Virus record (IMG/VR): IMGVR_UViG_3300025582_000002
Location: 1-39,543 of that record
Source: a virus
DNA: 39,543 bases
Direction: 5' to 3' (one strand)
Every line of letters starts with the position of its first letter. The stretch's first letter is position 1. The translations under genes and the position numbers were made by a program. The notes under the pieces were generated by a model, which saw only the letters and a program-made list of their open reading frames with translations, was not told the DNA's origin and searched no databases. Of the stretch, positions 7,581 to 14,592 are shown piece by piece.

Positions 7581-7622
7581 TTGAGCATAGAAATAGACGC
7601 CCCTATATTTCAGGGCGTCTTA
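7581..7622 (-). terminator. Hairpin element R1 in the leader of the tRNA-like RNA
   Basis: AGACGCCC (7595-7602) pairs perfectly with GGGCGTCT (7613-7620). On the minus strand the hairpin is followed by ATTTCTATGC. The loop and 5' flank closely match R2 at 26970-26993. It sits between the promoter at 7672-7701 and the tRNA-like RNA, so it would fold at the start of that transcript. Confidence 0.6.
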
Positions 7623-7671
7623 TAAATGTTCAATATGTGCGAGATATCCCCTGAGGCATACCCTAATAGGA

Positions 7672-7701
7672 ATTATATCATGGCGTGTAAAGCAAAGTCA
7701 A
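7672..7701 (-). promoter_or_regulatory. Strong sigma-A-type promoter for the tRNA-like RNA / late block
   Basis: On the minus strand TTGACT (7696-7701), an 18-bp spacer and TATAAT (7672-7677) with an extended -10 TG. It starts directly after the stop of the 7706 gene, and transcription would begin near 7665. It drives the structured RNA and possibly the late genes beyond the hairpins. Confidence 0.75.
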
Positions 7702-7705
7702 CGAA

Positions 7706-8101
7706 TTAATCCGTAGATCCCCAAATATAAACCGTAGGAATATTACCCTTATTATTCTTCTTAACTTTCATACTAGACCCGCCTGGCGTTGTAGGCCCGC
7801 TCATACACTTCACTGGCTCCTTATATGCCAAGTCTGCCACATGATACTTACGATAATCAGCCCATCTCTCATCCTCATCCATCTTACTAAAATGCTCTGC
7901 CCAAGTTCCTTTGATTCTATAGGCGCTCTCCACGGCCTCAGCTTGCACGACTTCCTCCGCGATCTTGGCCGCTAGGACGACGATTCCGAGGTCAGATATA
8001 TCTGGCTCATATAGGCCTGCCTTGCATAACACGTCGTATTTGCACAAATGACAATCAATCCATCCGTTGGGGCATACTCGGATCTCTTTAGGGCATTTCA
8101 T
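7706..8101 (-). CDS. Cysteine-rich hypothetical protein, last gene of the early block
   Basis: A 131-residue protein with an N-terminal cysteine cluster (C3, C10, C17, C20, C26) that could bind zinc, a helical middle (LAAKIAEEVVQAEAVESAY) and a basic C-terminal tail (MKVKKNNKGN). RBS GGAGGGCTTAAG is good. It is the last gene before the promoter and structured-RNA block, where many phages encode a late-gene activator. I see no ArpU or sigma-like signature, so a late-regulator role is only a guess from position. Confidence 0.7.
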   Translation of the reverse strand: MKCPKEIRVCPNGWIDCHLCKYDVLCKAGLYEPDISDLGIVVLAAKIAEEVVQAEAVESAYRIKGTWAEHFSKMDEDERWADYRKYHVADLAYKEPVKCMSGPTTPGGSSMKVKKNNKGNIPTVYIWGSTD

Positions 8102-8269
8102 TTACTTAAGCCCTCCTAGCCTATTTTCAATCCATAGCGCTAAAAGTAGGAAATTAGCTGCAAGTAGGAAGTAAATAGCATCGGCCATGTTATTTATCCA
8201 AAACGAAATATTGCTTGTCACTATCAAGATTACAATTATCACTGCCTGAAATGTGTAATATACCTTCAT
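8102..8269 (-). CDS. Small two-helix membrane protein, 55 residues
   Basis: The chosen start (MKVYYTFQAV) follows AAGGGGGATAAGGGA; the frame is open 13 codons further up. Two hydrophobic segments (about residues 5-23 and 28-47) predict a small membrane protein. Its start overlaps the stop of the next upstream gene, itself a small membrane protein of similar plan and with a related NMADAIYFLL / NVPDAIYCLL segment, so the two look like diverged duplicates. Function unknown. Confidence 0.7.
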   Translation of the reverse strand: MKVYYTFQAVIIVILIVTSNISFWINNMADAIYFLLAANFLLLALWIENRLGGLK

Positions 8270-8415
8270 TCCCTTATCCCCCTTAACACGGCCATCCACA
8301 CGGCCCAAAGTAAGCAGTAAATAGCATCCGGCACATTATGTGTAACTAGCAAAACAATGCTCATCATCCCTGCTACTATACTCAGCACTAAGCAGGCGTC
8401 CTTTAGCCACTTCAT
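8266..8415 (-). CDS. Small two-helix membrane protein, 49 residues
   Basis: Begins MKWLKDACLVLSIVAGMMS behind GGAGGGGGAAACTG, one of the better ribosome sites here. Two hydrophobic segments with a short polar turn (THNVPDA) between them. It overlaps the downstream small membrane gene by four bases and resembles it around the second helix. The function is not recognisable; a pair of small membrane proteins in an early operon could act in superinfection exclusion or host membrane control. Confidence 0.75.
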   Translation of the reverse strand: MKWLKDACLVLSIVAGMMSIVLLVTHNVPDAIYCLLWAVWMAVLRGIRE

Positions 8416-8493
8416 TCAGTTTCCCCCTCCATTGTCCGCATCCGCCAAGGATAAATACTTCTCCCACAATTCCTTCAAGATCCTTTTAGCCAC
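8416..8493 (-). CDS. Possible 25-residue peptide
   Basis: A GTG (8491-8493) opens a frame of 25 codons (MAKRILKELWEKYLSLADAD...) that ends exactly against the start of the next gene (TGA-ATG). The upstream gene stops a few bases earlier. The ribosome site is poor, so translation would depend on coupling. The amphipathic charged peptide is plausible but unproven. Confidence 0.35.
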   Translation of the reverse strand: MAKRILKELWEKYLSLADADNGGGN

Positions 8494-8497
8494 TCGC

Positions 8498-8944
8498 TCA
8501 CTTGGTTAACCTTTCCGGTATATCCTGCATTTCTGGATGTTTAATCTCAGTCCAAATAGCAAAGGCTATATTCCACATTGCGGCTCTCAGATGCGGTTCG
8601 TCCTTCATGCCCCTGCTATAACAAGATATATGTCGCATCGCACTGTCGATAAGGCTGTGAATCGGTATTCCTTTTTCACAATTTCTCTCACCGTATTTCA
8701 TGGCCCCTTCTTCACAATGTAGGGCTAGTTCATGGATCGCTTCCCATGGCAGGAGATCATATCTCCCCTTTCCTTGGTGCATATCTCGTACTGATCCTGA
8801 GCTGAAATTTGTTCTTTCCCCGCTGTCCTTTATCAGTTGCTTGGGATGCCTCGGTATCCACTTAGTATAATTACCGCAATCATTGCAATATTTATCCGGC
8901 GGTTTACCGTAAAGCGAGCACGTTGCGCACTCTTTAATTATCAT
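8498..8944 (-). CDS. dATP/dGTP diphosphohydrolase-like protein with N-terminal zinc ribbon
   Basis: A 148-residue protein. The N-terminus has CATCSLYGK...CNDCG, a zinc ribbon. From about residue 50 the sequence GSVRDMHQGKGRYDLLPWEAI, then LALHCEEGAMKYGERN and HLRAAMWNIAFAIW, matches the phage dATP/dGTP diphosphohydrolase N-terminal domain family (dGTP_diPhyd_N, formerly DUF5664), an all-helical MazG-like fold whose E.G..KYG residues bind metal. Members would cut (d)NTPs to (d)NMP and pyrophosphate, and some support genomes with altered purines. No purZ gene is present here. The family match is good; the substrate is inferred. Confidence 0.8.
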   Translation of the reverse strand: MIIKECATCSLYGKPPDKYCNDCGNYTKWIPRHPKQLIKDSGERTNFSSGSVRDMHQGKGRYDLLPWEAIHELALHCEEGAMKYGERNCEKGIPIHSLIDSAMRHISCYSRGMKDEPHLRAAMWNIAFAIWTEIKHPEMQDIPERLTK

Positions 8945-9313
8945 TCAACTTCCTCCATTTCCCAAATACCCCTCCAAAACTTCCTTAGCCTCAATCCATC
9001 CATAACAAACCTTTGCTAAATACCCTTGCTTTGTCGTTTGCTCGATCCACCACTTCTGACTAGCCGAAGTCGTATTGCCTTTTACCTTAAGTTCAATATA
9101 TAGCCCGTGATACCCGTTCCTTGAGACAGGTAACATTATGTCGCTCACCCCCGCCAAAACCCCCTCACGCTTCATTCTGGCTCCCTGTATTACGTTTGTT
9201 CTGGCGTTTCCATTGCCAATTGCATGGAGGAGAACGAGTTCAGGGTATTTGGCTTGAGCTAGTTTTGTCCACTGGAATAGGGCGATTTGGTTGTCGGATT
9301 CGGCGTGTTTCAT
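8945..9313 (-). CDS. VRR-NUC domain nuclease
   Basis: A 122-residue stand-alone VRR-NUC (PD-(D/E)XK superfamily) protein. Visible features are the N-terminal E5-x-x-Q pattern (ESDNQIALFQW), GVSDIMLPVSR with the catalytic Asp, and LYIELKVKGNTTSASQKWW with the E-x-K pair. It ends with the usual CYGWIEAKEVLEGYL tail. Phage VRR-NUC proteins of this size are probable structure-specific or Holliday-junction nucleases used in recombination and DNA processing. It overlaps the genes on both sides by a few bases. Confidence 0.92.
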   Translation of the reverse strand: MKHAESDNQIALFQWTKLAQAKYPELVLLHAIGNGNARTNVIQGARMKREGVLAGVSDIMLPVSRNGYHGLYIELKVKGNTTSASQKWWIEQTTKQGYLAKVCYGWIEAKEVLEGYLGNGGS

Positions 9314-9564
9314 TCTTGCCCCAAATGTTCATCGGTTATCTCCATCTCAAAAAACGTGTTCCAGCAATCAGGATAACAACTTAAACCAACTTGTGAGCAT
9401 ACTTTTTCACACGCTTTCACTAATGATTCTGGATACTCGCAATCAAGCTCAAGTCCATCTTTTAAAACACAAGGAGAAATTCTGTTCATGTACGACCATT
9501 CTTTTATCTGCTCAAGCGTTGCTGTTGTTCCCTTCAGTTGGTTAATAAGCTCAAATACCTTCAT
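9310..9564 (-). CDS. Hypothetical protein, 84 residues
   Basis: The chosen start (MKVFELINQLKG) lies ten bases after GGGGAGG; a TTG nine bases upstream sits too close to that site. Cysteines at CVLKDGLELDC, CEKVC and CYPDC could bind zinc or form a small metal site. It overlaps the VRR-NUC start, so the two genes are coupled. I do not recognise the family. Confidence 0.7.
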   Translation of the reverse strand: MKVFELINQLKGTTATLEQIKEWSYMNRISPCVLKDGLELDCEYPESLVKACEKVCSQVGLSCYPDCWNTFFEMEITDEHLGQE

Positions 9565-9569
9565 CCATT

Positions 9570-9662
9570 TCAATCCTCCCCATCATTATCACTCATATGC
9601 ACTCCGTAATTAAAGACTAGGAAAATTCCAGTAATCACGATCCATGCGATGAGATATTTCAT
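9570..9662 (-). CDS. 30-residue single-span membrane peptide
   Basis: ATG at 9660-9662 overlaps the stop of the upstream gene (ATGA). The peptide starts MKYLIAWIVITGIFLVFNYG, one clear membrane helix, and ends in an acidic tail (SDNDGED). Its 3' end carries the GGGGAGG used by the next gene. The tight overlaps at both ends argue that it is real. Function unknown. Confidence 0.55.
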   Translation of the reverse strand: MKYLIAWIVITGIFLVFNYGVHMSDNDGED

Positions 9663-10069
9663 CTCGCCAATACCTCTTTCTTACTCTTTTCATCCCTATG
9701 CCACACCGACAACATTGTCCGACTCGCCTCTGTCCTGACATACTCCAATCCATCTGTGCCGATCTGCCCGGGCACATAACCATCCGTCATCCGGTAAACT
9801 TTAACCGCTTCATCTCTGCATCCGAACAACTCCTTGATCCGTGCATCCAGCTCACCGTTCCTCAACTCGCAGATCACATTAGTCGTCTTCGTTGGCGGCA
9901 TATCCTTTGTGACATTTTTCAGCCAGCGCATATGATTTGTCATCTGTTGTCTACATAGCCCTATATTCTTTGCAAGTCTCGATTGGCCGCCTGATAATGT
10001 TATGGCTAGTTTGAATTTTTCCATTGTCGGATATCGCCGTCGAAGTTGTGCCTGCGCTGATTCAATCAT
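9659..10069 (-). CDS. Putative HTH DNA-binding protein
   Basis: A 136-residue protein. The N-terminal half contains MEKFKLAITLSGGQSRLAKN and IGLCRQQMTNHMRWLK, a helix-turn-helix pattern of the YdaS/Cro-like kind. The C-terminal half (ELDARIKELFGCRDEAVKVY ... EASRTMLSVWH) is of no known type to me. It lies in the early block between replication and late genes and might regulate the step from early to late transcription. HTH assignment is moderate, role inferred. Confidence 0.65.
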   Translation of the reverse strand: MIESAQAQLRRRYPTMEKFKLAITLSGGQSRLAKNIGLCRQQMTNHMRWLKNVTKDMPPTKTTNVICELRNGELDARIKELFGCRDEAVKVYRMTDGYVPGQIGTDGLEYVRTEASRTMLSVWHRDEKSKKEVLAR

Positions 10070-10407
10070 TTGGTCGCTACCTCCTCTGGATCTTCACAGT
10101 CTGAACAAATTAACTTGCCATTGATTGGGGTTAGTCTCTCACTCCATGATCCGCATATGGCACAATCACCCATCCACCAAAAGTTCGTGTATCCCGCTGC
10201 CATTAGATCATCTGCATCATGTTCCCCCGCAACCGTGGTATATACTGGTTTTCCACTCTCCCTGCATAGATGCCCTCGTATGTCTATAAATTCGATCCCG
10301 TCCATATTTTCATGTCCAAATGCGAAGTTTCTGGCTTTTCTCCATGTATCAGCTCCGACGAATACTCCGCGTTCTTCATCATCTGAGAAGAAATAGAGTT
10401 TATTCAT
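10066..10407 (-). CDS. Hypothetical protein with C-terminal zinc ribbon
   Basis: The start MNKLYFFSDDEERGVF follows GAGGGGGCAGCC; ten residues further upstream are open but read through that site. Residues about 1-70 are a mixed alpha/beta domain with YFFSDDEERG-VFVGAD. The end has CAIC...CSDC, a zinc ribbon. Overlaps the HTH gene by four bases. Family not recognised. Confidence 0.7.
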   Translation of the reverse strand: MNKLYFFSDDEERGVFVGADTWRKARNFAFGHENMDGIEFIDIRGHLCRESGKPVYTTVAGEHDADDLMAAGYTNFWWMGDCAICGSWSERLTPINGKLICSDCEDPEEVATK

Positions 10408-10423
10408 TTGGCTGCCCCCTCCC

Positions 10424-10618
10424 TTATCTCGTTCCATCCCGCCTATTTCCCCTATAGGCGTTTATACACTTCCCGGCATCCAATCTTACCCCCGCGTGTT
10501 TTGCCATCACTGAGCCTAGCAAGATTGACGCTAGGAAGTCTTTTGCTTTGCTCGTTTGGATTGGTGTTAATCCTTCAAACGGTAGATGTATGTTGGGTGT
10601 GCCTGTTTTCCTGGACAT
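10424..10618 (-). CDS. Small hypothetical protein, 64 residues
   Basis: Starts MSRKTGTPNIHLPFEGLTP behind GAGGGATAAGCC, three bases after the radical SAM stop. The peptide is basic, with a central helix (SKAKDFLASILLGSVMAKH). No cysteines, no membrane helix. It is directly downstream of the radical SAM gene and may be a partner, but this is only position. Confidence 0.65.
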   Translation of the reverse strand: MSRKTGTPNIHLPFEGLTPIQTSKAKDFLASILLGSVMAKHAGVRLDAGKCINAYRGNRRDGTR

Positions 10619-10621
10619 GGC

Positions 10622-11350
10622 TTATCCCTCCATCTCAGCCCTTAAATCCTCTTTGATATAATAGTTCCATCCGTTTTCTTTGCAGATCCGTTCTGCTTCA
10701 AGGCCGAACTTACGCCAGTCTATATCAGTTTTGTAATGATTAAGTTTTCCAATCTTAAGCAAAGTGTCCTTACTGACCATTACTGGCAGATTGTAAATAA
10801 GCTCTAATACTCCTATAGGTTCAATGACTGGCTCAAAACTAACCCATGTATTTATTCCTTTTCTTGAAGCATCAATTAGTGAATTAAGCCTTTCTAACGG
10901 CTCAGCTGCGTTTGGTTCTGCCCTATTTGATCCGTATAGACAGGATAACGTGATCCCAAAACTATCCCCATCGTCTAACAAGTCAAAGTCTCTTCTTGCC
11001 AGATCCCCGCCTTTGGTCAATATTTGGACGTGAGCGCCTGCTTCTTTGATGGCCTGAATAACTTCGCGTGTCGCAGTTGTATCAATCGTGTGCGGATATG
11101 GGTCGCACATAAAGCAGAGCATAATCTTCTTGTCTCTGTACTTCCCCTTTGATAATTGGAGCTTAGTTGCTTCAACAATTCCTTCGCGCGGCTTAACATC
11201 TTCGCCGAATGTTTCGTTAGGATGCCAGCGCTGAAAATTCTTCTTTGCGTAACAATACCAGCAATTATGATTACAGGAATTATAGATATTTAAGGCAAAA
11301 TCCGCATATTCCCCAGCCCTGCCTTTTGGGGTATAAATTGGTCTATGCAT
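10622..11350 (-). CDS. Radical SAM protein, SplB-like
   Basis: A 242-residue radical SAM enzyme. The 4Fe-4S cluster would be held by C26, C30 and C33 in CNHNCWYCYA. It is followed by the usual beta strands of the partial TIM barrel: IMLCFMCDPYP, VQILTKGG, FGITLSC, INTWVSFEPV. Pattern and spacing resemble the spore photoproduct lyase-like group (COG1533), which includes many phage proteins of unknown target. No second cluster domain is seen. Ribosome site GAGGAGG is strong. It lies directly after the DnaD-like gene, in the same early operon as a PP-loop enzyme and a TGT-like protein. Confidence 0.88.
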   Translation of the reverse strand: MHRPIYTPKGRAGEYADFALNIYNSCNHNCWYCYAKKNFQRWHPNETFGEDVKPREGIVEATKLQLSKGKYRDKKIMLCFMCDPYPHTIDTTATREVIQAIKEAGAHVQILTKGGDLARRDFDLLDDGDSFGITLSCLYGSNRAEPNAAEPLERLNSLIDASRKGINTWVSFEPVIEPIGVLELIYNLPVMVSKDTLLKIGKLNHYKTDIDWRKFGLEAERICKENGWNYYIKEDLRAEMEG

Positions 11351-11365
11351 TAGGCTTATTCCTCC

Positions 11366-12310
11366 TCACAGATAAAATTTATTGAACTTACTCGGATCTG
11401 TTTTGCCTACCGCCTTATCTCCCGGGTCCTTATTCCGCTTATGTTCTTTTTGGTTTTTTCGTTCAGCCTCTCGGGTTTTAACATGATCAACGGATAGAAC
11501 ACCAGCCTCTCTCCAATCAGTGAGTACGGCATTAAGATAGTTCAATTTCCTAACGTCTACCTCAAGGCAAACCCTAAGACCTTCGATGATCACAGCGTCC
11601 GGTTCCTTACATCCCTTTGCTAAAAATTCATCACACCAGGCGATAATGGAATCAGCCTCGCCCTTGGGGATCATTCGCCCCCAATTCTTCTCGGCCCAGT
11701 TTATTGCTTGGGTACCGATTGCCATAACATTGTCAGGCGGGATATCCATATCAACGGCTAGTTCTTCCGGTTCCGTTTCAATCATTTCAGTGACATTTTC
11801 ACTCTCGCGCGCGTTGTTGTTGTTGTTAGTAATTAGGTTAGGTACGGTAGGGTACGGTAGGGTACGGTTACGCAGGACATCCGTGGATTTACCTTGGACG
11901 TCCGCTGGACATCCGTCGGACGTCCTTTTCTTTAACGCCTTATTAGAAGCTTTCTTTCGCTTATCACGCTCTCCGCGCTTTCTATCGGCGTCAGATTGTC
12001 TTCTTTCGATGAGTCTTCCTGCATATTCATACCAATCGTGAATGCAAAAAACAGATTCGTTCTTGTCAATAAATCCAGCTTCAATGAGAGAATCAACGAA
12101 TATTTTAACATCGCCTTCCCACATGCAAGCTTCGGCAATATCGCAGTCATCGAATTTAGTAAGCACTCCATCTTGGGCAAAATCTAGAGCCCACCACCAA
12201 AAATAATGAAGATGGCCGACTGCAGTAACTACGGAAATATCTAACAATCTAGCAAGCTTCTTGGTTTTAGGATGCCTGCCTACCTCTTGATTACTTTCTA
12301 TCCATGCCAC
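11366..12310 (-). CDS. DnaD-like replication initiation protein
   Basis: A 314-residue phage replication protein. Residues 1-110 match the phage replisome organiser N-terminal winged-helix domain (WIESNQEVGRHPKTKKLARLL, then WWWALDFAQDG). The C-terminal part from about 205 (AINWAEKNWGRMIPKG to LNAVLTDWREAGV) is a DnaD/DnaB_2-type domain that would bind DNA and recruit the helicase. Between them is a basic, low-complexity linker with an Asn run (NNNNN) coded by DNA repeats that may be the origin. No phage helicase loader or helicase gene is seen, so host DnaC/DnaI would be used. Confidence 0.88.
   Translation of the reverse strand: MAWIESNQEVGRHPKTKKLARLLDISVVTAVGHLHYFWWWALDFAQDGVLTKFDDCDIAEACMWEGDVKIFVDSLIEAGFIDKNESVFCIHDWYEYAGRLIERRQSDADRKRGERDKRKKASNKALKKRTSDGCPADVQGKSTDVLRNRTLPYPTVPNLITNNNNNARESENVTEMIETEPEELAVDMDIPPDNVMAIGTQAINWAEKNWGRMIPKGEADSIIAWCDEFLAKGCKEPDAVIIEGLRVCLEVDVRKLNYLNAVLTDWREAGVLSVDHVKTREAERKNQKEHKRNKDPGDKAVGKTDPSKFNKFYL
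11841..11925. other. Candidate replication origin: repeats inside the DnaD-like gene
   Basis: Three 10-bp copies of GGTACGGTAG (the third ends in TTA) at 11841-11870 are followed by four GGACRTCCG boxes at 11875-11883, 11896-11904, 11907-11915 and 11918-11925; each box holds a 6-bp palindrome. A GTT-repeat/A+T-rich stretch lies just beside them (11813-11835). Iterons inside the initiator gene linker are the usual origin plan in such phages. Location and structure are seen; origin function is inferred. Confidence 0.6.
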
Positions 12311-12343
12311 CTGACCATCTCCCCTTTATCGAAAAAGTGTCCC

Positions 12344-13090
12344 TTATCCGTCATAACAATTGCATTCTTGGTCCACTACGTCGACGAACATCTTGATTTG
12401 ATTCTCATCGTCATGGATCAAGCCATTCCATGAGTAACTTCTTCCTAACCCTGGTATCACTGTCAGCTCTGCATTACTTTCCATTACTAACGCCCTTTTT
12501 AGTAAGTCAGGGTGTGATTGTCTTAACTCGAATATCTCTGTTTTCTTCATTGATGGGCAGAAGAAACAACTGCTCTTACCCGGCTGTGGAAGTCCTGCGT
12601 CTGCTATGGTTTTTATACAAGCATCCCTGTCTATTTCCCACTCGATCAGGGGGAACCAATTCTGGTACTTCTTATCTTGGCTATTTCTCATACGGCGTTC
12701 TTCTCCGTAATCATAGCCAATAGCCTTAATAACCTTTTCGCCCTTCTCCCATGCCTCAATAGCCAAGGGGAAATGGTTAATGTATTTATCTTGAGGTTCT
12801 GCCTTGAATCGTAAGGAACACGTTTTAAATCCATACGCCAGAGCTGGGAGTGCCTTTCTAATTAAACAATCTTCTTCCAGCGTCCGAGAGGTAACCTTGA
12901 CTACTGTGATCGGCGGCATTCCATGAGCAACTAGCCAAAGAGAAAACATGATAATGTACCAGTATGTTTCTGGCCTCTCCCCCCCTGTATCTGCAAAGAT
13001 GATTAGGTCTGGTATAGTCCCGCGCTTCCACATTTTGATAAGCATTGCCGTTGAGTTTGTTCCTGCTCCGTAGGCCACAATTAGAGCCAT
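12344..13090 (-). CDS. PP-loop (PAPS reductase-like) enzyme
   Basis: The start MALIVAYG follows GGAGGGTTGAAGG; 12 further codons upstream are open. The 248-residue protein begins with a PP-loop variant AYGAGTNSTA (residues 6-15), then IIFADTGGERPETYWY, as in the adenine nucleotide alpha-hydrolase/PAPS reductase family. C91 (TCSLRFK) and the pair C175/C178 (CFFCPSMKK) look like a metal or FeS site near the active centre. Relatives include CysH, DndC and tRNA-thiolating enzymes, so adenylation-driven sulfur or nitrogen transfer is likely. The target (nucleic acid, sulfate or small molecule) cannot be read from the sequence. Confidence 0.85.
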   Translation of the reverse strand: MALIVAYGAGTNSTAMLIKMWKRGTIPDLIIFADTGGERPETYWYIIMFSLWLVAHGMPPITVVKVTSRTLEEDCLIRKALPALAYGFKTCSLRFKAEPQDKYINHFPLAIEAWEKGEKVIKAIGYDYGEERRMRNSQDKKYQNWFPLIEWEIDRDACIKTIADAGLPQPGKSSCFFCPSMKKTEIFELRQSHPDLLKRALVMESNAELTVIPGLGRSYSWNGLIHDDENQIKMFVDVVDQECNCYDG

Positions 13091-13136
13091 ACCTTCAACC
13101 CTCCATGCCTTCCCCAGCTTCGGCAATTCTGTGAGA

Positions 13137-13162
13137 ATAGCCCGGGATTAACCGGGCTATGT
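13137..13162 (-). terminator. Hairpin between exonuclease and PP-loop genes
   Basis: AGCCCGG and CCGGGCT form a perfect 7-bp stem around a 6-base loop (stem at about 13140-13159). The minus-strand tail ATTCTC is not a T-run, so it may be a weak terminator or a processing site that splits the early operon. Confidence 0.5.
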
Positions 13163-13166
13163 TTGG

Positions 13167-13955
13167 TTACAATTCAGAATAATGTATTGCCCCGGTCAAC
13201 CGTTTTGTGCTGCGACAGTAATCGCATACCTCACACCTAACCGGCTCCTTAATTCCCGCCTTAACTGCTAGAATCCTTGGCATATTGACTTCAACCTGGG
13301 CCAGTTCAACCTCTAGCCTGGTGTGATCCGTCATGTTAATGATTGCCTTGTCTGGCTGCTTTTCCTTCGAGACGGCAACGATGAGAAACTCTGAGTAGTC
13401 ACCTGGTTCTCGGCCTTCTGATATGCGTTCACCCTCGCTATAAATAGCCATTTGAAGCGGGTAAGAATACGCCTCGACAAAGGAAACTTTCTTTCTAGTT
13501 TCCTCGTCCCATACCTTCTCTGTAATGCTCCTGGTTGTTTTCAGATCGACTATCCTTCTGCGCTCATTGTTCTGTACGTCTAACATGACTTTCCATGGTG
13601 CCCCGAACATTTCAAAAGTAATAATGACTTCCTTGTCTCCCTCAAGACAATACATGGCAAAATCATCATTTTGTAGGCAATCAATCATGTTGTCAGCCCC
13701 AATATATTCAGCTTTTAATGATCCATCTTTCTTAAACATTTGAGGGCAATTGGCTATAAACTCTCGTTGTGTTCCTTGGCTCCAAGAATGTACATAGCTC
13801 CCGACCATTAGGGCAATGCTAACTTCTTCTACCCATTCACCAGACAACTTCGCAATTTCTTTAGCTTCACACTCTAAAAATCCCTTATATTGACTCCTGC
13901 TCATGAATTCAAAATTGGCCTCATTTGAAAAATAGTTTTCGTGATTAAGAAGCAA
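13167..13955 (-). CDS. RecE-like exonuclease, PD-(D/E)XK (DUF3799 type)
   Basis: A 262-residue nuclease that would make 3' single strands for RecT. It opens with NFEFMSRSQYKGFLECEAKE, the signature of PF12684/YqaJ-like exonuclease VIII domains, has IALMVGSYVHSW, and the active centre VMLDVQNNERRRIVDLKTT with the D...D-x-K arrangement. A C-terminal CEVCDYC cysteine set closes the fold, as in AddB/Cas4-like nucleases. The start is a TTG behind GGAAGGAGAAAG. Together with recT and the SMC-like ATPase it makes a recombination module, now split by the 13945-14592 gene. Confidence 0.9.
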   Translation of the reverse strand: MLLNHENYFSNEANFEFMSRSQYKGFLECEAKEIAKLSGEWVEEVSIALMVGSYVHSWSQGTQREFIANCPQMFKKDGSLKAEYIGADNMIDCLQNDDFAMYCLEGDKEVIITFEMFGAPWKVMLDVQNNERRRIVDLKTTRSITEKVWDEETRKKVSFVEAYSYPLQMAIYSEGERISEGREPGDYSEFLIVAVSKEKQPDKAIINMTDHTRLEVELAQVEVNMPRILAVKAGIKEPVRCEVCDYCRSTKRLTGAIHYSEL

Positions 13956-14592
13956 CTTTCTTTCTCCTTCCTACCCCGCTCGGCCTAGATATTACTTCTT
14001 CAATAGGCCAGTGGGCCCTTAGTCTATAAACAACAGTTCCGTAATCTAAGTTGTATTTCCGTGATATTTCTACAGGGGTAAGGTATTCTCCGTTGACCAA
14101 ATAACGCTTTGTGCATCTTGTATTAAGGCGTTGTTCCCCCATTGTTGCCCATCTACAATTTTCCTTGCAATAATCTCCATTATTGTTATCACGCTCAATA
14201 GTGGTATCTTTTTCGTTGTAGAGATTTACATGTTTTATGTAGCTCTCATACATATCTCTTTTGAAAAGATTGAAGTCGTGCCATTCTTCAGATAATAGAA
14301 TTCCGCGTCCTCCATAACCTGAATATCCGGTTGCATATGGGCTTTCAATTCTCCTGATAATATTTTTCCAAATATTATAAAATCTTGTTTCGCTCATTCC
14401 GTGCTTACTGACAACTTCTTTTCTGTAACAACCGCAACTCTTGCTTCTCCCGTTTATAAGTGTTGGGTAAAAAATAGATTTGACTGTCCCACAATCGCAT
14501 CGGCATAAAACGTAACCGTCTTTTAAGATAATAGAGGGGATAACTGTCCATCTTTCAAATTTTCTTCCGTTTAATTCCTCAGCTCTTCCCAT
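13945..14592 (-). CDS. Putative homing endonuclease (zinc ribbon + HNH-like + DNA-binding tail)
   Basis: A 215-residue protein. Residues 1-60 have the common W-T-V...CRCDCG...CGC zinc-ribbon pattern. From about 65 the sequence RFYNIWKNIIRRI, GYGGRGI, W.DF..FKRDM and TIERDNNNGDYCKENCRWAT is typical of phage HNH-like homing nucleases (ERD.N.G.Y..ENCRW). The last 55 residues (YLTPVEISRKYNLDYGTVVYRL) resemble a NUMOD-type DNA-binding helix. It sits between recT and its exonuclease, two genes that are usually adjacent, so it looks like a selfish insertion. Confidence 0.8.
   Translation of the reverse strand: MGRAEELNGRKFERWTVIPSIILKDGYVLCRCDCGTVKSIFYPTLINGRSKSCGCYRKEVVSKHGMSETRFYNIWKNIIRRIESPYATGYSGYGGRGILLSEEWHDFNLFKRDMYESYIKHVNLYNEKDTTIERDNNNGDYCKENCRWATMGEQRLNTRCTKRYLVNGEYLTPVEISRKYNLDYGTVVYRLRAHWPIEEVISRPSGVGRRKKVAS

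Noticed and set aside
8498-8944. 2-aminoadenine (Z) genome system
   Set aside because: The diphosphohydrolase-like family occurs in Z-genome phages, but no purZ, datZ or phage DNA polymerase gene is present.
10824-11199. Overlapping frames within the radical SAM gene on both strands
   Set aside because: The radical SAM frame carries the cluster motif and barrel strands over its full length; the others have no support.
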